From: Lepidurus packardi | Lineage: Eukaryota; Arthropoda; Branchiopoda; Notostraca; Triopsidae | Assembly: GCA_023053545.1 (NCBI GenBank) | Contig: JAKZAN010000005.1 | Span: 11,966,001 to 12,030,000, forward strand | Direction of reading: 5' to 3' | Length of the DNA: 64,000 bases | In this document: piece after piece, positions 47,395 through 59,922 of the stretch | Layout of the letters: each line of letters starts with the position of its first letter | Numbering within the stretch: the first letter of the stretch is position 1 | The notes under the pieces: generated by a model | Database searches by the model: none | What the model was told of the DNA's origin: nothing | Seen by the model: only the letters and a program-made list of their open reading frames with translations | Program-made: the position numbers and the translations under genes

Positions 47395-48781
47395 GCAAAA
47401 TAAGGTTAACTTACTTTTAAACTTTTAACTTTTAAACGAAAAGTTCAGCACAAAATTGAAGATTTTGAACCTTCAAAGAGCTGTGGAGAATCGTTTCAGA
47501 TAAGCGAATATTACTGCAAATCGTGATCTTCCCCTCACGGAATTTACCTAAAATTTCTCCATCGTATCTTAATAGGAAATAATAGTCTTAAGACTGCTTG
47601 AATAAGTTATTAACAGCTATTTTTAGACAAATCCTGAATTCATCTGAGCTTAGAATCATCCGGCAGAAATGTCATTTATCCAGCCGAAATCACAAGCTAT
47701 TAAACATTAACACAGTTCGTATAGCGCTAACAATGTAAAGCGTCACAGAAATTATCCATTAAATCGTATACCAGTCATTCTGAACAAGTGTAGAATCGAT
47801 GAGAATCGTATAGAAGAACTATGGTAACAGCCCAAGCTGCGAACTAAGATCGACTGCAGAGAGCAAAATAAGGTTTACTTATCTTTAAACTTATGAAAAG
47901 TTCAGCACAAAATTGAAGATTTTGAATACCTTCAAAGAGCTGTTGAGAATCATTTCAGATAAGCGAATATTACTGCAAATCGTGATCTTCCCCTCACGGA
48001 ATTTACCTAAAATTTCTCCATCGTATCTTAATAGGAAATAATAGTCTTAAGACTGCTTGAATAAGTTATTAACAGCTTCTTTTAGACAAATCGTGAATTC
48101 ATCTGGGCTTAGAATCATCCGGCAGAAATGTCATTTATTCAGCCGAAATCACAAGCTATTAAACATTAACACAGTTCGTATAGCGCTAACAATGCAAAGC
48201 TTCACAGAAATTATCCATTAAATCGTATACCAGTCATTCTAAACTAGTGTAGAATCGATGAGAATCGTATAGAAGAACTATGGTAACAGCCCAAGCTGCG
48301 AACTAAGATCGACTGCAGAGAGCAAAATAAGGTTAACTTATCTTTAAACTTATGAAAAGTTCAGCACAAAATTGAAGATTTTGAATACCTTCAAAGAGCT
48401 GTTGAGAATCATTTCAGATAAGCGAATATTACTGCAAATCGTGATCTTCCCCTCACGGAATTTACCTAAAATTTCTCCATCGTATCTTAATAGGAAATAA
48501 TAGTCTTAAGGCTGCTTGAATAAGTTATTAACAGCTTCTTTTAGACAAATCCTGAATTCATCTGAGCTTAGAATCATCAGGCAGAAATGTCATTTATCCA
48601 GCCGAAATCACAAGCTATTAAACATTAACACAGTTCGTATAGCGCTAACAATACAAAGCGTCACAGAAATTATCCATTAAATCGTGTACCAGTCATTCTA
48701 AACAAGTGTAGAATCGATGAGAATCGTATAGAAGAACTATGGTAACAGCCCAAGCTGCGAACTAAGATCGACTGCAGAGAG
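47395..48781. repeat. Three tandem copies of a unit of about 460 bp
   Basis: Copies start with gcaaaataaggttaactta at 47395, 47863 and 48322 and end near gatcgactgcagagag. They are over 90 per cent alike by eye. Copy 1 differs at its edges. Each unit holds gcgaatattactgcaaatcg and aatcgatgagaatcgtatag, the two word types of the region. No open frame of interest. Confidence 0.93.
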
Positions 48782-51700
48782 CTCACGTCCTTAACTCCGG
48801 AAGGCTCCCATCAACCCACTTATAGACATCTGCTCGTAAGGAAAAACAGAAACATCTCCTTGCCCAAGGATTTGCATGCCATTTCTGGGGGGCATTGCTG
48901 TCAACGTACCGGCTAGATATAACGTCTTAAAACGCTTGAACTAGCATCACTTCAAGTTGACTCAACGAACTAAGCTCCGGGGGCTCAGCCTCACGGCTTT
49001 CTTCCCATTGAGTCTTAAAATTTGAAAGACAAATAGAGCATGAAAAAGTCTGAAAGCCATTCAGAAATTGCTTCTATATGCTCCCGTTCCTTCTTTCAAA
49101 AAAAGGAAACATATCTGCTAGCCAAAGAAATCAATGAATTTCTGCCGTAAAAATTTCATCTGGGCGCTCTGATTGGATTCACGTCTATCGGGGAAAACTA
49201 CTTGGTTCCCGAGCACGAGCTCCTGTCCATTCAGTCACCAGCTAGACCTCAGCTCCGGCGCATCTCCTCCGTTCAAAACTGCTCATTGCTACATAACTGC
49301 AGCAATAACGCCAACCTGCCTCGCGACAAGAGATTTGAGATCCAAAATATCTTTCAAAAATCGTCCGAGATCACTAACAAAAGTCGTGTAAATGGATCAG
49401 TGCCAGTGATCGTCAGAGTTTTGAGAAGATTTCTATAAGTAATTTCTGTGACTCGCAGTGAAGAAATTTATATCACTTCCGGATTGCAGAGACAATTTGC
49501 TTGTGAAATTACAACAAAAATAATTTATCTTGTATGGATTAAAAAAAATAATGAATTGGAGGAAACCTGTAGATGCCGCGTTCAGTTAAAAGGGTAAGAG
49601 AATCATAAGTCAGAGAGTAAGGCAGAAATTTTTGTTGATTCTTTCCGAAGATTTTCCATCCCCTTTGTGTTCCCTTGTGCCTCCCTTGTGCTCTAGACAA
49701 CGAGATTCCAATGACGACTCAAAGGGTGACTGGCATTGACACATTCCTAGTTGGGGAGAAACCGCATCCTGGGAGACTAGACAAAGGGCGTTTGTGTTTG
49801 CAGAAATATTACTGTCAAAATCAACAATTGCTTCATTTAGGTGGATGATTGCTAGCTAGTTTCAAAGAGAATAGAACAGCGGCGTAATACGGTTTCATAA
49901 GCTCGAATGAGTACGTACTCCTTACTGTTTACTTTTGTGAAAAAACTTTGAAAACAAACATTTCTGCAGTAATATGAGAAATGCTCCAGTTTCGAGGGTT
50001 CCTTAGCTTAAAAAGAGGTTTTCAGGTGAAGTATTTCTTAGCTAAAAGGAACCCAAGATTATGCTGGTTCTCTTGGTATTATTGGGAAAATAGTACTGCA
50101 TATTACTGTCGCATTTCTTCGAGTGATTTGCGGGATTACGGGATTTTCGCGACGGCTGAAGATTGAAAGACAAGGTTACATTTGCAAGCTACCTGTAGTC
50201 TCGTTTCGTCTATTAAATGAAGCATTTTTTACTATGCAGGAATATCAATGAAAGGTATTGAAGTAATATTAATAAATATTACTGTTTAAAGATTTGTATT
50301 TTGGAAAGTGGACTGTTGCGAAGGCTTTAGTTCATGAACTTTAGATGGAATATAGGTGTTTGTGTTTGGAGGTATTTAATGTTTGACTTTTAGGATTCAG
50401 ATTGTCGAGGATTTCTGTTAGCCAAAGGAACTTATTACTAACAAATGATTCTAGCAAACTTAATTAGTTCTGGTAATTGTTTTTCGGTAAGCTGGTGCGA
50501 AGATCAATAGAGGAGTACTATTGTGATGGGCCTATAGTACCCAAAGAGGATTTACCGACTTGTTTGTCGAGAACTCAATGCACCAGAAATAAAAGTAAAC
50601 GATTCGATACGATCTTCAAGCTTGAGTCAATTCTGCAAGACGAGTTTTGCGGCTTTATAGTTGTAATAGGTAAAGCTTTCTCCCAAGGAAATAGCCAAAG
50701 TTCCCTCGATTCCCATCGATCCTCCTGACCTCCAAACTCGCTTGTTGACTCGATTCTTCCGGGAGTAGAATCGCAGAAATTGAGCCGATTCTAACTAAAT
50801 TCCTATAACTTGAGATGCAACGCTTCCGAACAACGAAATAATGAAAACTAAGAAATGACTTAAACATCAGAGTTCAAATCCCCTCCAAAATTGGAATCAG
50901 AGAACAGAAATCATGGATCATACCGCAGATATCAACAGATTCTAAACCAATTTCAACAATTCCGTCCGTATTTAACCTATTTATCATTAACCAAACATTC
51001 CGACAGCATTTGAGTTCAAAGAATCGCAACACTTGTTTGCTGAATCGGGCGGCAGAAATGAGCTACCCGATCTTCGTCCTTCATTGCCACTTCTTTGACT
51101 CAGTGATTCTCCTACCAAAAGCATTGTGCTACATTACAATAAATGCCAAATATACTCCAGTTTCAGACTGATTTCAACGTCCTCCAGCAATATTTCTTAC
51201 TCGCGACACAATCTCTGAATCACGCAGTAATTCACCTAGAATCTAGAATCTAACCTCCGCAACGTCCAAAAGAATTTCAAAATCCCAAAACGCCCCAACG
51301 CTTTCCCTTTATTTCTTTTCTCAAGAACCCTAGCTTCACAGAAATGAATTACTCGATTCTTTCAGAAATGTTGCCCAAGGCAAATCGTTTATCGGCTCGT
51401 TTTATCTAGTAACAAACAATTATTTTTTTAGAAATCCATAAAAAAAATTACACAAGATGGACTACATTACTGCCAAAAGAAAAATTTAAAAAAAAAATTC
51501 CCCGTAAGCTTTTTCTTGCTCGTATCATAAACTCCCGAGGCAATGCTGCTTGAAAAGCTTTCAGTGCTCCAGTATATGTATCCATAAAGATACCATGTTG
51601 AGTTGATCTTGATGGGTGTAGTAGCATCATCGAAATAAATATTAAATGAATTTCCCCTGGGGAAAAGGAAAAGTATTTTGTCTTCGCAAGACAAAATCTT

Positions 51701-53418
51701 CTCATTTTCCCCTATCTTTATTGTTGCCTTATTTTTCTCATTTTAATTTTTCCATTTTTCCTAAAAAGGAAAGAAATAAAAAAGTGAAAATGACTTGGAG
51801 CTCAAGATTTTTTGATCTTCTTTAGCGCTCCTGAAAGCACGGCAAAGGGAGCATTCAGAACTAAACAGCAGAAAATGTGTAAAGACCTTCGAGCTCCTCC
51901 TTGGAATACCCAATAAATTATCGATCCCTTTGCTTCTTTCCCTTCTCCCCGTTTTGTTCCCCCTTCTGCGGTCCACAGTCCTCAGCAAACGCGGGATATC
52001 CCGCTGGCTCGAGTCCCCCTCGCTTTTTCTGCTCAAAGGGTCGTCTTGGGTACATGGAGTTTCGACACCCCAAAAGACCCTTCAAAGAGCTTGCGGCAAA
52101 AAGAAACGTGACAGCAAAACATTCGTATCTCCTCCTTGGTTGTGGACAAAGGATCTGCATGTTGCATGAGAAATACGAGCTAATCGATGTCACACATAAA
52201 GAAAAACTCCTCAAGCATACACGTACCCAGTCCGTTTCTGTTGATCCTCCTGGATTCATGAATTTCATGGAGCAACGACTCTTCATTTAAACAATCCTTT
52301 TGAAAGTGGCCCAAAAGCTATGATTTTATGCTAATTAGAGTCTTTGATATAAACTGTGCAGGTGAAATTCCTTGCCTCGTCGTTTATCTTTCCCTGAAAG
52401 CTTTGCGGAGTGATTTAGTTTTTAAAGCATGCAGATTTTGGGTGGTTTCGTTGCGGAATGACAACCATGCATAGCGGAGGTAAAGATGAGCATTAGGACT
52501 ACGTTTGGGGATGCAAATGGGCGCTTTTCAAGCGGAATTTGTCATGAAGATTTTTCCCTTTTCTATTAAAGCTTTTCTTTTGTTTGCAAGTTTGTGTGGT
52601 TTTTCTTCAAACTTTGAAGGAGAGTAAGGTTATTTTCCTCATTATCAGATTTAGCTTGGGGAGGGGAATCGAATGACACTTTGCATGTTTTTCTACGTGG
52701 TTTAGTTCCGGAAAAAACTGAGGAAAACCATAAACGACGCCCGCGGCTATGGGGGCGGAGCGCTCAGTCCGACCGCCCGAGGGCACCAATCCCGTGCAAG
52801 CTTACCTATCTCGGGAACGGAGTGAGCTAGGAAGACGGGACAAAAAACACTAGCATCAACCTAGAAACAAAAAAAGACTGTCTTGCCTGTCAGCGGCTCC
52901 ACTTAACTTTTTAAACCCGACACGGTACAAGGAAGTGAGCTTTGTAAACAAAGATGGTATTAAGCATAAACCGCCTATGGGTTTTTTTAGACCTGACGGG
53001 GACAGGAACTACACGTCAGACTCGGAAACTTTGCTGCAGCGAAGTACGACGGGAAGACATCGAGGGGGAAAAGGGCCTTGCTTTGGGGAAAACGTAAATA
53101 ACATGCTGTCTCTCGCCAGCAAAGGGACAACAAGCGCCTGGTGTATTAGAAGGAATCCCTGGGAAGGGTGGTAGGAGATGATAGGAAGGGCTTTGCTGTT
53201 CTGGGTTAGTTTTTAATGAAGAAGCATCCCAAGGGAGGAAGTAGTGGCCCAAAAGCTTGGAAAACTTTTCTAACGTCACCGGCAACCAACTGACTTGCTT
53301 TCAGATGTTGGCATAAACAATCGTATTCCCAAACCCTACGTCTTTCCCTATTCCAGTTTTTTTTTTTCCTCTTCTTCTTATTGGCGTTGCTTAAAAGAAC
53401 CTACCTCTTCTCTAGAGC

Positions 53419-53425
53419 TATAAAA
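53419..53425 (+). promoter_or_regulatory. Candidate TATA box for the ARRDC gene
   Basis: TATAAAA lies in gagctataaaataaagagct. It is followed about 30 bases later by catagaaactcttcttc, a possible start site. The first coding exon of the arrestin gene begins at an acceptor (ctcttttacag, 54211), so a leader exon is expected upstream at about this distance. The assignment is an inference. Confidence 0.4.
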
Positions 53426-53611
53426 TAAAGAGCTAACGTGCATAGAAACTCTTCTTCAAACACTCTCTTCCACTCGGTTCAGCAATTTCTCTTGTTTGCA
53501 ACCTAAAAAGGCTTGTTGATACGTTATCGCAACCGGAGGAGGAGGGTCATTAGCCGAAAAGGTGTCAACAAGTCTATTATGCGATTCCATCCTTGGAATC
53601 TTCCCAAAAAG

Positions 53612-53885
53612 TCAGAAAAATTCTTTATTTCTTTTAAAAATCCTTGATTTCTTTTAAAAAATCCTTGATTTCTTTTAAAAATCCTTGATTTCTTTTAAAA
53701 AATCCTTGATTTCTTTTAAAAAATCATTGATTTCTTCAAAAAATCCTTTATTTCTTTTAAAAAATCGTTTATTTCTTTTAAAAAATCGTTGATTTCTTTT
53801 AAAAATCGTTGATTTCTTTTAAAAATCCTTGATTTCTTTTAAAAATCCTTGATTTCTTTTAAAAAATCCTTGACTTCTTCAAAAG
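53612..53885. repeat. Array of about 13 units of 20-21 bp
   Basis: Units of the form tccttgatttcttttaaaaa repeat head to tail. It lies between the candidate promoter and the first coding exon of the arrestin gene, probably in its leader intron. Confidence 0.92.
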
Positions 53886-54266
53886 ATCATTTCTTCATTT
53901 CATAAAGATACATTTCTGCAGCTAGAAAGATTTCTTCATTTCTTCAGTAGCAATATCTTTGCTTCAGAATGTATTCTCTGTTGTCTCCATTAAGTCTTTA
54001 TCACTTCAACCCTCTGAAAATCCATTGCCTTCATTAGCAACTTTCCTATTTCTTTCCTTATATCGGGGAAGAAATAGTCCTTTTATTTCTTCCCCAAAAA
54101 AATCTTCTTTTGTTTACATTCTGCTATATCCTCCCTTTTATACCAGAGAACTCAACTCGCTATTCTATCAAAAAAGAAACTAATTTTTAAACGAATCCAT
54201 CTCTTTTACAGGGAAGTTACCATTTCTGCTAAATTTCTGCGAAGAACACACCCATTAACACTCTAA

Positions 54267-57200
54267 ATGGATTACATCCGGGAGTTTGACATTCGTTTGG
54301 AAAGGGAAATGTATTACGCGGGGGAAACCGTTTATGGAGTCGTTATTTTGGATACGATTGAAAACTTCAAACTCCGAGGTATTAAGAATCGTGAATTCCT
54401 TTTATTATCCTAATCGCCCAATCTATATTCTCCCCCCCCCCACCTCTTCAACTTCCATTCTTTTCATATCTGGGCCATAAAATCCTCAGAGATTGCTACC
54501 TTGACAACCTCACAATCTGTTACAAAAACCGTTTTATCCCTTGGTTAACTCCACCCCCTTTATGCCACAGTCTTCCGGATAATTAATTCAATTTGCATTC
54601 AAACGGAAGAAACTACTAATTTCTTTAAACTTCAAATTTCTAAGTTTTCAGAATTATTTTTTATTTTCTGAAACAAAATTTGAAAATTACTTCTCATTTC
54701 TATCTACGAAATTACTGACATAATAGAAAATAAAAGTAGATAAAAATTTAAATAAAAATAGTTCATTCGAGAAAAACCATGATCATTTTAAAAAAAGAGT
54801 TTGGAATGAAATTGACCTAAAATTTGAGGTTTTAATAATTTTTATTTTATTCAATGGATTTTTGCATTGGCAGCTATAAGAGTTGGACTGCGAGGACAAG
54901 CTCATGTGGAATGGAAAGTTCTGGTAGGTGGCGACCAGCGCAGTGTGGGCGACGATCAATATTTCATTGACGAACGTACAATCATTTGGGGCAAAGGTGA
55001 GATTAGCTTAACAAAAAGGTTCACTTTGAAAAGGCAAACGATGAAAAACCTTTTAGCTTCTGACCTTTGTGAGGTGCTCTTAAACTAATCTCTTATTTAA
55101 TGTTCAATCTTTTAAGCATGAATTGACTTTTGCTATTTTTTTTTTGGTTTTCTGATAAACTCAGCGTTCTAACCGAGTTGTTTATGTTTTGTTGGGGGTT
55201 CCTCACACGTTAATAGAAAAGGCGGAAGGACAAATGCCGATCATTCCCAGAGGGTGTCATCAGTTTCCCTTCCACTTCTTATTGCCCGAAAGCTCTTTAC
55301 CCTGTTCCTTCGAAAGCAAGGCAGGGACCCTTCGTTATTACATTAAAGTAAGCTTTCTTTTCATTTTAAAGGGATAGAAAACAAACGCAAAACAAATGAA
55401 GTGAAGCTGTTTTAATTTCTAATTATTCGCAGGTTACAGTTGACATTCCTTACGCTTCCCCGCCTCAAGGCATGAAGTATTTTACAGTCATTGGACCGCA
55501 TATCGATTGTATGGATGAGCAATATTTGGTAAGAAAATACTCTATTTAGTTACTAAAGCTTTCAAGTGAACTACTGAAGGAACAGTAACATTTAAAGTAA
55601 AGATCCAGTTAGGAGAAAAGTAGCGGACAAGATTTGAGAGTCTTGCTTTGAGTGTTGTTTTTTATCGATTGTACGGATGAACAATATTGGTAAGAAAATG
55701 CTCTATTTAGTTACTAGAGCTTTCAAGCTAACTACTGGAGTGAAAATAAAATTTTACGTAAAGATCCAATAAGAAGAAAAGTCGCGGACAAGATCTGAGG
55801 GTCGTGTTTCAAGTGTTTTTCCATAAGCGCTAACTCTGGGTAATGTTGCATGGGGGATGGACTTATTTCTGTTTTTCAAGTTTTAGCTTCCTTCTTATCT
55901 AACAACTTGTTTATTGCTAATATTTGGAACTTTTTACAAATTGGATAGTTTGGGAAATATATTTCGGAGTTATTTAAAGCATTTTAAGCGAGTGAGTGTC
56001 AAATTTGCGAAACATAATGTTGTTTTTTCCACTTTAGAAACCAATGAGTGCCTTTCGTAAACGTTCGTTTTGCTGCTTATGTTGCAAAAGAGGTCCACTG
56101 ACATTAAGCGTCCAATTAGACCGGTCAGCTTACGTGGGAGGCGAAAGTTTACGCCTCAAAGCCGATATCGACAACCGAGGGCAAGAAGACGTTCGACTAC
56201 GGTTACGACTCATCCAAGTATTAAACTTTTCCGACAAAAATCTCTATAATTCCAACACAGTTGATTGGTTTCCTTTCATTGACTCCAACCATCCGTTCCA
56301 TACATACACACATGAAAAAGAAAAAAATCTCTTTTTTTGTTTTTCCAGTACGTGGATTACTCAATCCATCGAGGTGTATTAGGAGCCACGAAAGCTTGTC
56401 AGCACGTCGTCTTGGAATACCGAGGTGATGTCGTGCAACCAGGATTACGTTCCAAATTCGATTCGTCGCAATCGCTGGTCGTTCCCGTTATGCCACCTTC
56501 CTTGGTCGGTGTTTGTCGACTTATCACCATTTACTACGTTCTGGAGGTATGTTGTATAAGCTTCTTAGGGTACCAATCAAGACTACAGAAACTCCCTTGA
56601 CGATCTCAAACTTGTGATTGCTTCGCGATTTCCTATTTAAGCGTAACAAGCTTTTACGAATGTAACTTTATAAAGTGTTAGCTATGAAACTTGAAGCTTG
56701 TCCTTAACAATAAAAAAATAACCCTTGCCGAGGAACACTTAAAAAGCTCGTTAGGTTGTCTAAGAAGTAGTTTATGAGCTTCTTAAGGATGGGAACCATG
56801 AGAAAGTTGGGTTATTAGGTAGTAATAGCTGTTTGAAGCGCATATTCAAGGTTTAACGACGTTTCGAGGGTGTAAGGACGTTACTAAATTCATAATTGAC
56901 AACTAAAACGGTTGGGTGTTGAGGTGTTGTTAATCGATACGCAAGCGACCGATATACGATAGCTTGGATATTGAAACTACATCGACGATAATTATTGATA
57001 ATATCGATGGTTATATATAGCCCAGTTTGTCACTAAATAGAATATTAATAGAGCTTTGACGCGTTTGCAGCTTTACTTCTTAATCACATCGAAGTCGAAG
57101 TTTTCCTGAATGATTTTGCCTTTTGTTTCGTAAAGAATGCAAGCAAATTAGATGTACGAAGCCATTGTATTAATAACACAAGTATTCAGTGGCTTTCTGT

Positions 57201-57997
57201 TTCGTAAATTTCTGAAGTTTATCTCTATCAAATATCCCTTCGAACATCAAAACACAAAATGAAATCCGCGCCTTTGTTCACATTGAAGCTACATGGAGTA
57301 CAAAGGTGGTTGAAGGCGTGGCTTATACGGGCGCGCTTCAAATAGCCGAGCCACGTGATATAATTTGAAACTGCAGCCTATGATTGGAGAACAGATTAAA
57401 GTTCAACGGTTTTTGCTTGTATTAACTTATTGCAGTAGAATCCACTGTTGTAAGAAAAAAATCCATAAGATTTCTCGATGTAGCTCGTGCAAACGGAGAA
57501 ACCAAATCACGTCAAAGGAAACGAAAACAAGATTATCCAATTTTTCCATTTTCCAATTTCAGATGAGTCTTATTTTGGAAGAATCCGATACCGATGACCT
57601 CCAAATGATGTTTCCCATCACGATTGCTACAGTGCCCTTCCGCATTCCGAATTCTACCAATCAACCTACGATTCACTATGGTACTATGAACCCTTTTCAA
57701 ACAATCTTAATGGTCTTGTTTCTTTAACCCGTTCCATATTTGTAAACAAACATAGAGGCCGCTTGTGAGCACGTTGAAGGTGGACGGTACGTAGGACCGG
57801 AATTTCAGTTAGGACAAGTGTACGATGGCGGACCAGGAGCTGAAGAAGAAACGCTACTCTACCGGCCAGTCTACGTATGTGTTAACCCACCCCGCCCACC
57901 TATATATGCCGGTACTAAGACTAATCAAGGTCCTTCCGCCGGTAACAACCATATTACCATGAAAAGTAGTGCCAATCAGGCTCCATCAAGTTCGTGA
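54267..57997 (+). CDS. Alpha-arrestin, arrestin domain-containing protein (ARRDC2/3/4-like)
   Basis: Alpha-arrestins are adaptors that bring NEDD4-family ubiquitin ligases to membrane receptors and transporters and steer endosomal sorting. Coding exons are 54267-54378, 54874-54996, 55178-55347, 55433-55528, 56038-56217, 56349-56546, 57563-57680 and 57756-57997, giving about 412 residues (human ARRDC3 414). The arrestin N-domain starts FDIRLEREMYYAGETVYGVV and includes VGLRGQAHVEW, FPFHFLLPESSLPCSFE and LRYYIKVTVDIPY. The C-domain has CCLCCKRGPLTLSVQLDRSA and YVGGESLRLKADIDNRG. The C-terminus has one clear PPxY box (PPIY in PRPPIYAG) for WW-domain binding, where ARRDC3 has two. The 5' UTR begins at an acceptor (54211). 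The acceptor of exon 3 is uncertain (55178 restores phase, 55165 does not). The exact vertebrate counterpart cannot be fixed, so no symbol is given. Confidence 0.93.
55348..56037. other. ARRDC introns 3-4 with duplicated exon 4 end
   Basis: Exon 4 lies at 55433-55528. About 162 bases downstream, 55660-55820 repeats the last about 25 bases of that exon, its donor and 120 bases of intron with about 85 to 90 per cent identity. In the copy one T is lost before the donor (aatattggtaag instead of aatatttggtaag), and no acceptor lies close in front of it. Confidence 0.8.
56547..57562. other. ARRDC intron 6: nothing else seen
   Basis: 1 kb of AT-rich intron with short gatatcgat-type words around 56930-57010 but no repeat array or conserved frame. 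Confidence 0.6.
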
Positions 57998-59005
57998 TCG
58001 CCGCCAGAGGGAAGAAACTAACGTACTATATTCATACTTGAAAAATGTAAGAAAGCATGAAAGAAAAGGAAACAAATCCAAGGAAAGTATTCTCATACGA
58101 ACGGTAAATGTAGTGTAATCTAAAAGTGGGTGTGTCATGTCAATCTATTGATGAATTCGGTTTGTGTACATGTCATGTGATCCAAACTGGCACAGAAATT
58201 GAAAGTAAAGAAACTGATGACTACGCAGTCAACTATATCAAAAAGATATCTCGCATAACATAAACAATGTAGAAAATAACCGATTTTCTAGTCATGGAAG
58301 ACATGGACACGATCTCGGACGGTTTTCTTCACCTTTTTCTGCATGTGCTTACAATGTGCCCCAAGTTTGCGTGGACTGGACTATGAAAATCCGACTTTGG
58401 TGCCCTGGCGGACAAAGTGTGCAGGATGATGTGCGTAGGAAGCTTCAAAGTTCAAAAACCGCCAGACTTCAGGTAAAGTAACAGTACTTAGTCGGTACAA
58501 ACCTATCAAGTGCATGTAATTTGATATGAGGATCCCGCACAAATGTGCCTGTTGTTTTTTTAAAGAATAATAAAATAAAAATAATAATAAAATAAAAAAT
58601 AATAAAAATAAAATGTGCTGATATTTTTGCTTTTTGCGGCGCGAAAAGAGTGGCTATTTTTTTATATAATTTAGCTGCATAATCAAGAAAAAGTAGGTTA
58701 ATGAAATCCAATTTAATTAGTTGTATAATAATAAGCCCATGAAAGTACAAAACTGATAATTACAAAGATTTGACTTGGCAACGCATGCATTATATTGACA
58801 GGTGCGAGAGAATGGATAAGCATGCATTAGCATTTGGCCTCAATTCAAGCATACAAGATGTGCGAACGTAAAGATTGAGTAGACAAAGACTTTTCTGGCC
58901 TTTTTTTTTCTTTTTGGTCGAGCAAAAAAAGGGTATTTTCTTAGCGAAACTTTGATGTCCACATGTCAAAGAGAGCTAAAACTGGTCCATATAGGTGAGG
59001 ATCAC
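57998..59005. other. Convergent spacer between ARRDC and TAX1BP3
   Basis: Contains both 3' UTRs. A cluster of AATAAA hexamers at 58565-58613 on the plus strand is a possible ARRDC polyadenylation region, but it is simply AT-rich low-complexity DNA. No other gene was seen. Confidence 0.5.
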
Positions 59006-59922
59006 TTAGGAATGCGTCACGCCCTTTCTGGCAACCAACATGTTGAGGACTGGGTGCTTTTTGATGTAATCCACAGCTTTTTTATGCGTCACCATTGTGA
59101 AGTCATAGCCATTGCACTGGAAGAAACAAAATTGATACATTTTTCATGAATTTTTCATCAATTAAAGCTAACTACTCTTATTATAGAAAGCTTGGGGTTA
59201 CCTTCATTTAAGATACCGAGTAATATGAATCAGTTTTCCGAGAATAGAATCTATGTAACCCAATTTGAGTTGACTTGGGCCTTTTTCCGAATATTCTTGG
59301 CATAAGGGTCATTTTGCTGCACTTTTCACAGCAATATGACCCTTATGAACAATTTTCAGGCAAATTTAAGTTGAGTGTCTTAAATGAACTGAACTTCGGT
59401 GCAAATTTGTATAGTTTATTTGTAAGAAATTGTCTTTTAAAGGAATGAAGTGAAATCTCGAATGATAGTTTTAGGAGTTTTGAGGGTTTTATTTATTTTT
59501 TATTGGTGTTCTTTGCTTACCTGGAGGATTTTATCATGGACTCTGAGTCCTGCTTTGGATGCTGGGCTGCCTTCTTGTACTTCCGTTACATAGATACCAT
59601 TGTCTGTGTAACCTTGTGGGCTTTTCCGGAAGTCTTGATCAATACCGCCACCGATCTTGAAACCACAGCGGAAAACTTCTCTGCCTTCAGCATCCAGCAT
59701 ACTTTCTTTGTGTAGTGTGATCGGTATCTAAGAATAACACAGTATTATTAGTATTATAATTAAATTCCTTCCCTACAGTGCCAGCATTTGTTCTAATAAA
59801 CTGAGAATAAACTTAGTTTTAACAGAGCTAACAAGAACGAACGAAAAACAATTCAATTTATGCGTCATACTTACACTTAAACACTCCATGGCGGTGCCTG
59901 GTTGGTGCTGGAAGGTCATCAT
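59006..59922 (-). CDS. TAX1BP3: TAX1BP3 (TIP-1), single PDZ domain protein, complete
   Basis: TAX1BP3 is a small cytoplasmic protein made almost entirely of one PDZ domain. In mammals it binds C-terminal ligands such as beta-catenin, rhotekin and Kir channels and, lacking other domains, competes with scaffolds. Three exons, 59875-59922, 59521-59727 and 59006-59116, all in phase 0, give 121 residues (human 124). Exon 1 is MMTFQHQPGTAMECLS. Exon 2 starts IPITLHKE and has the carboxylate-binding region RCGFKIGGGIDQDF, then YTDNGIYVTEVQEGSPASKA and GLRVHDKILQ. Exon 3 starts CNGYDFTMVTHKKAVDYIKK, matching the human NGWDMTMVTHDQA segment, and ends VARKGVTHS with TAA. The first residues are diverged, so either of two adjacent ATGs could be the start. 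Confidence 0.94.

Larger units (their letters stand above)
48782..54211. other. Intergenic and upstream part of the ARRDC gene, no confident exon
   Basis: AT-rich DNA with scattered gcagaaat and gattct words until about 51500. From 51900 to 53300 the composition is more balanced, and overlapping open frames exist on both strands at 51901-52290 (129 codons plus, 122 codons minus), but neither matches a known family. A candidate promoter at 53419 and a 20-bp array at 53612-53885 are listed separately. Confidence 0.5.
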
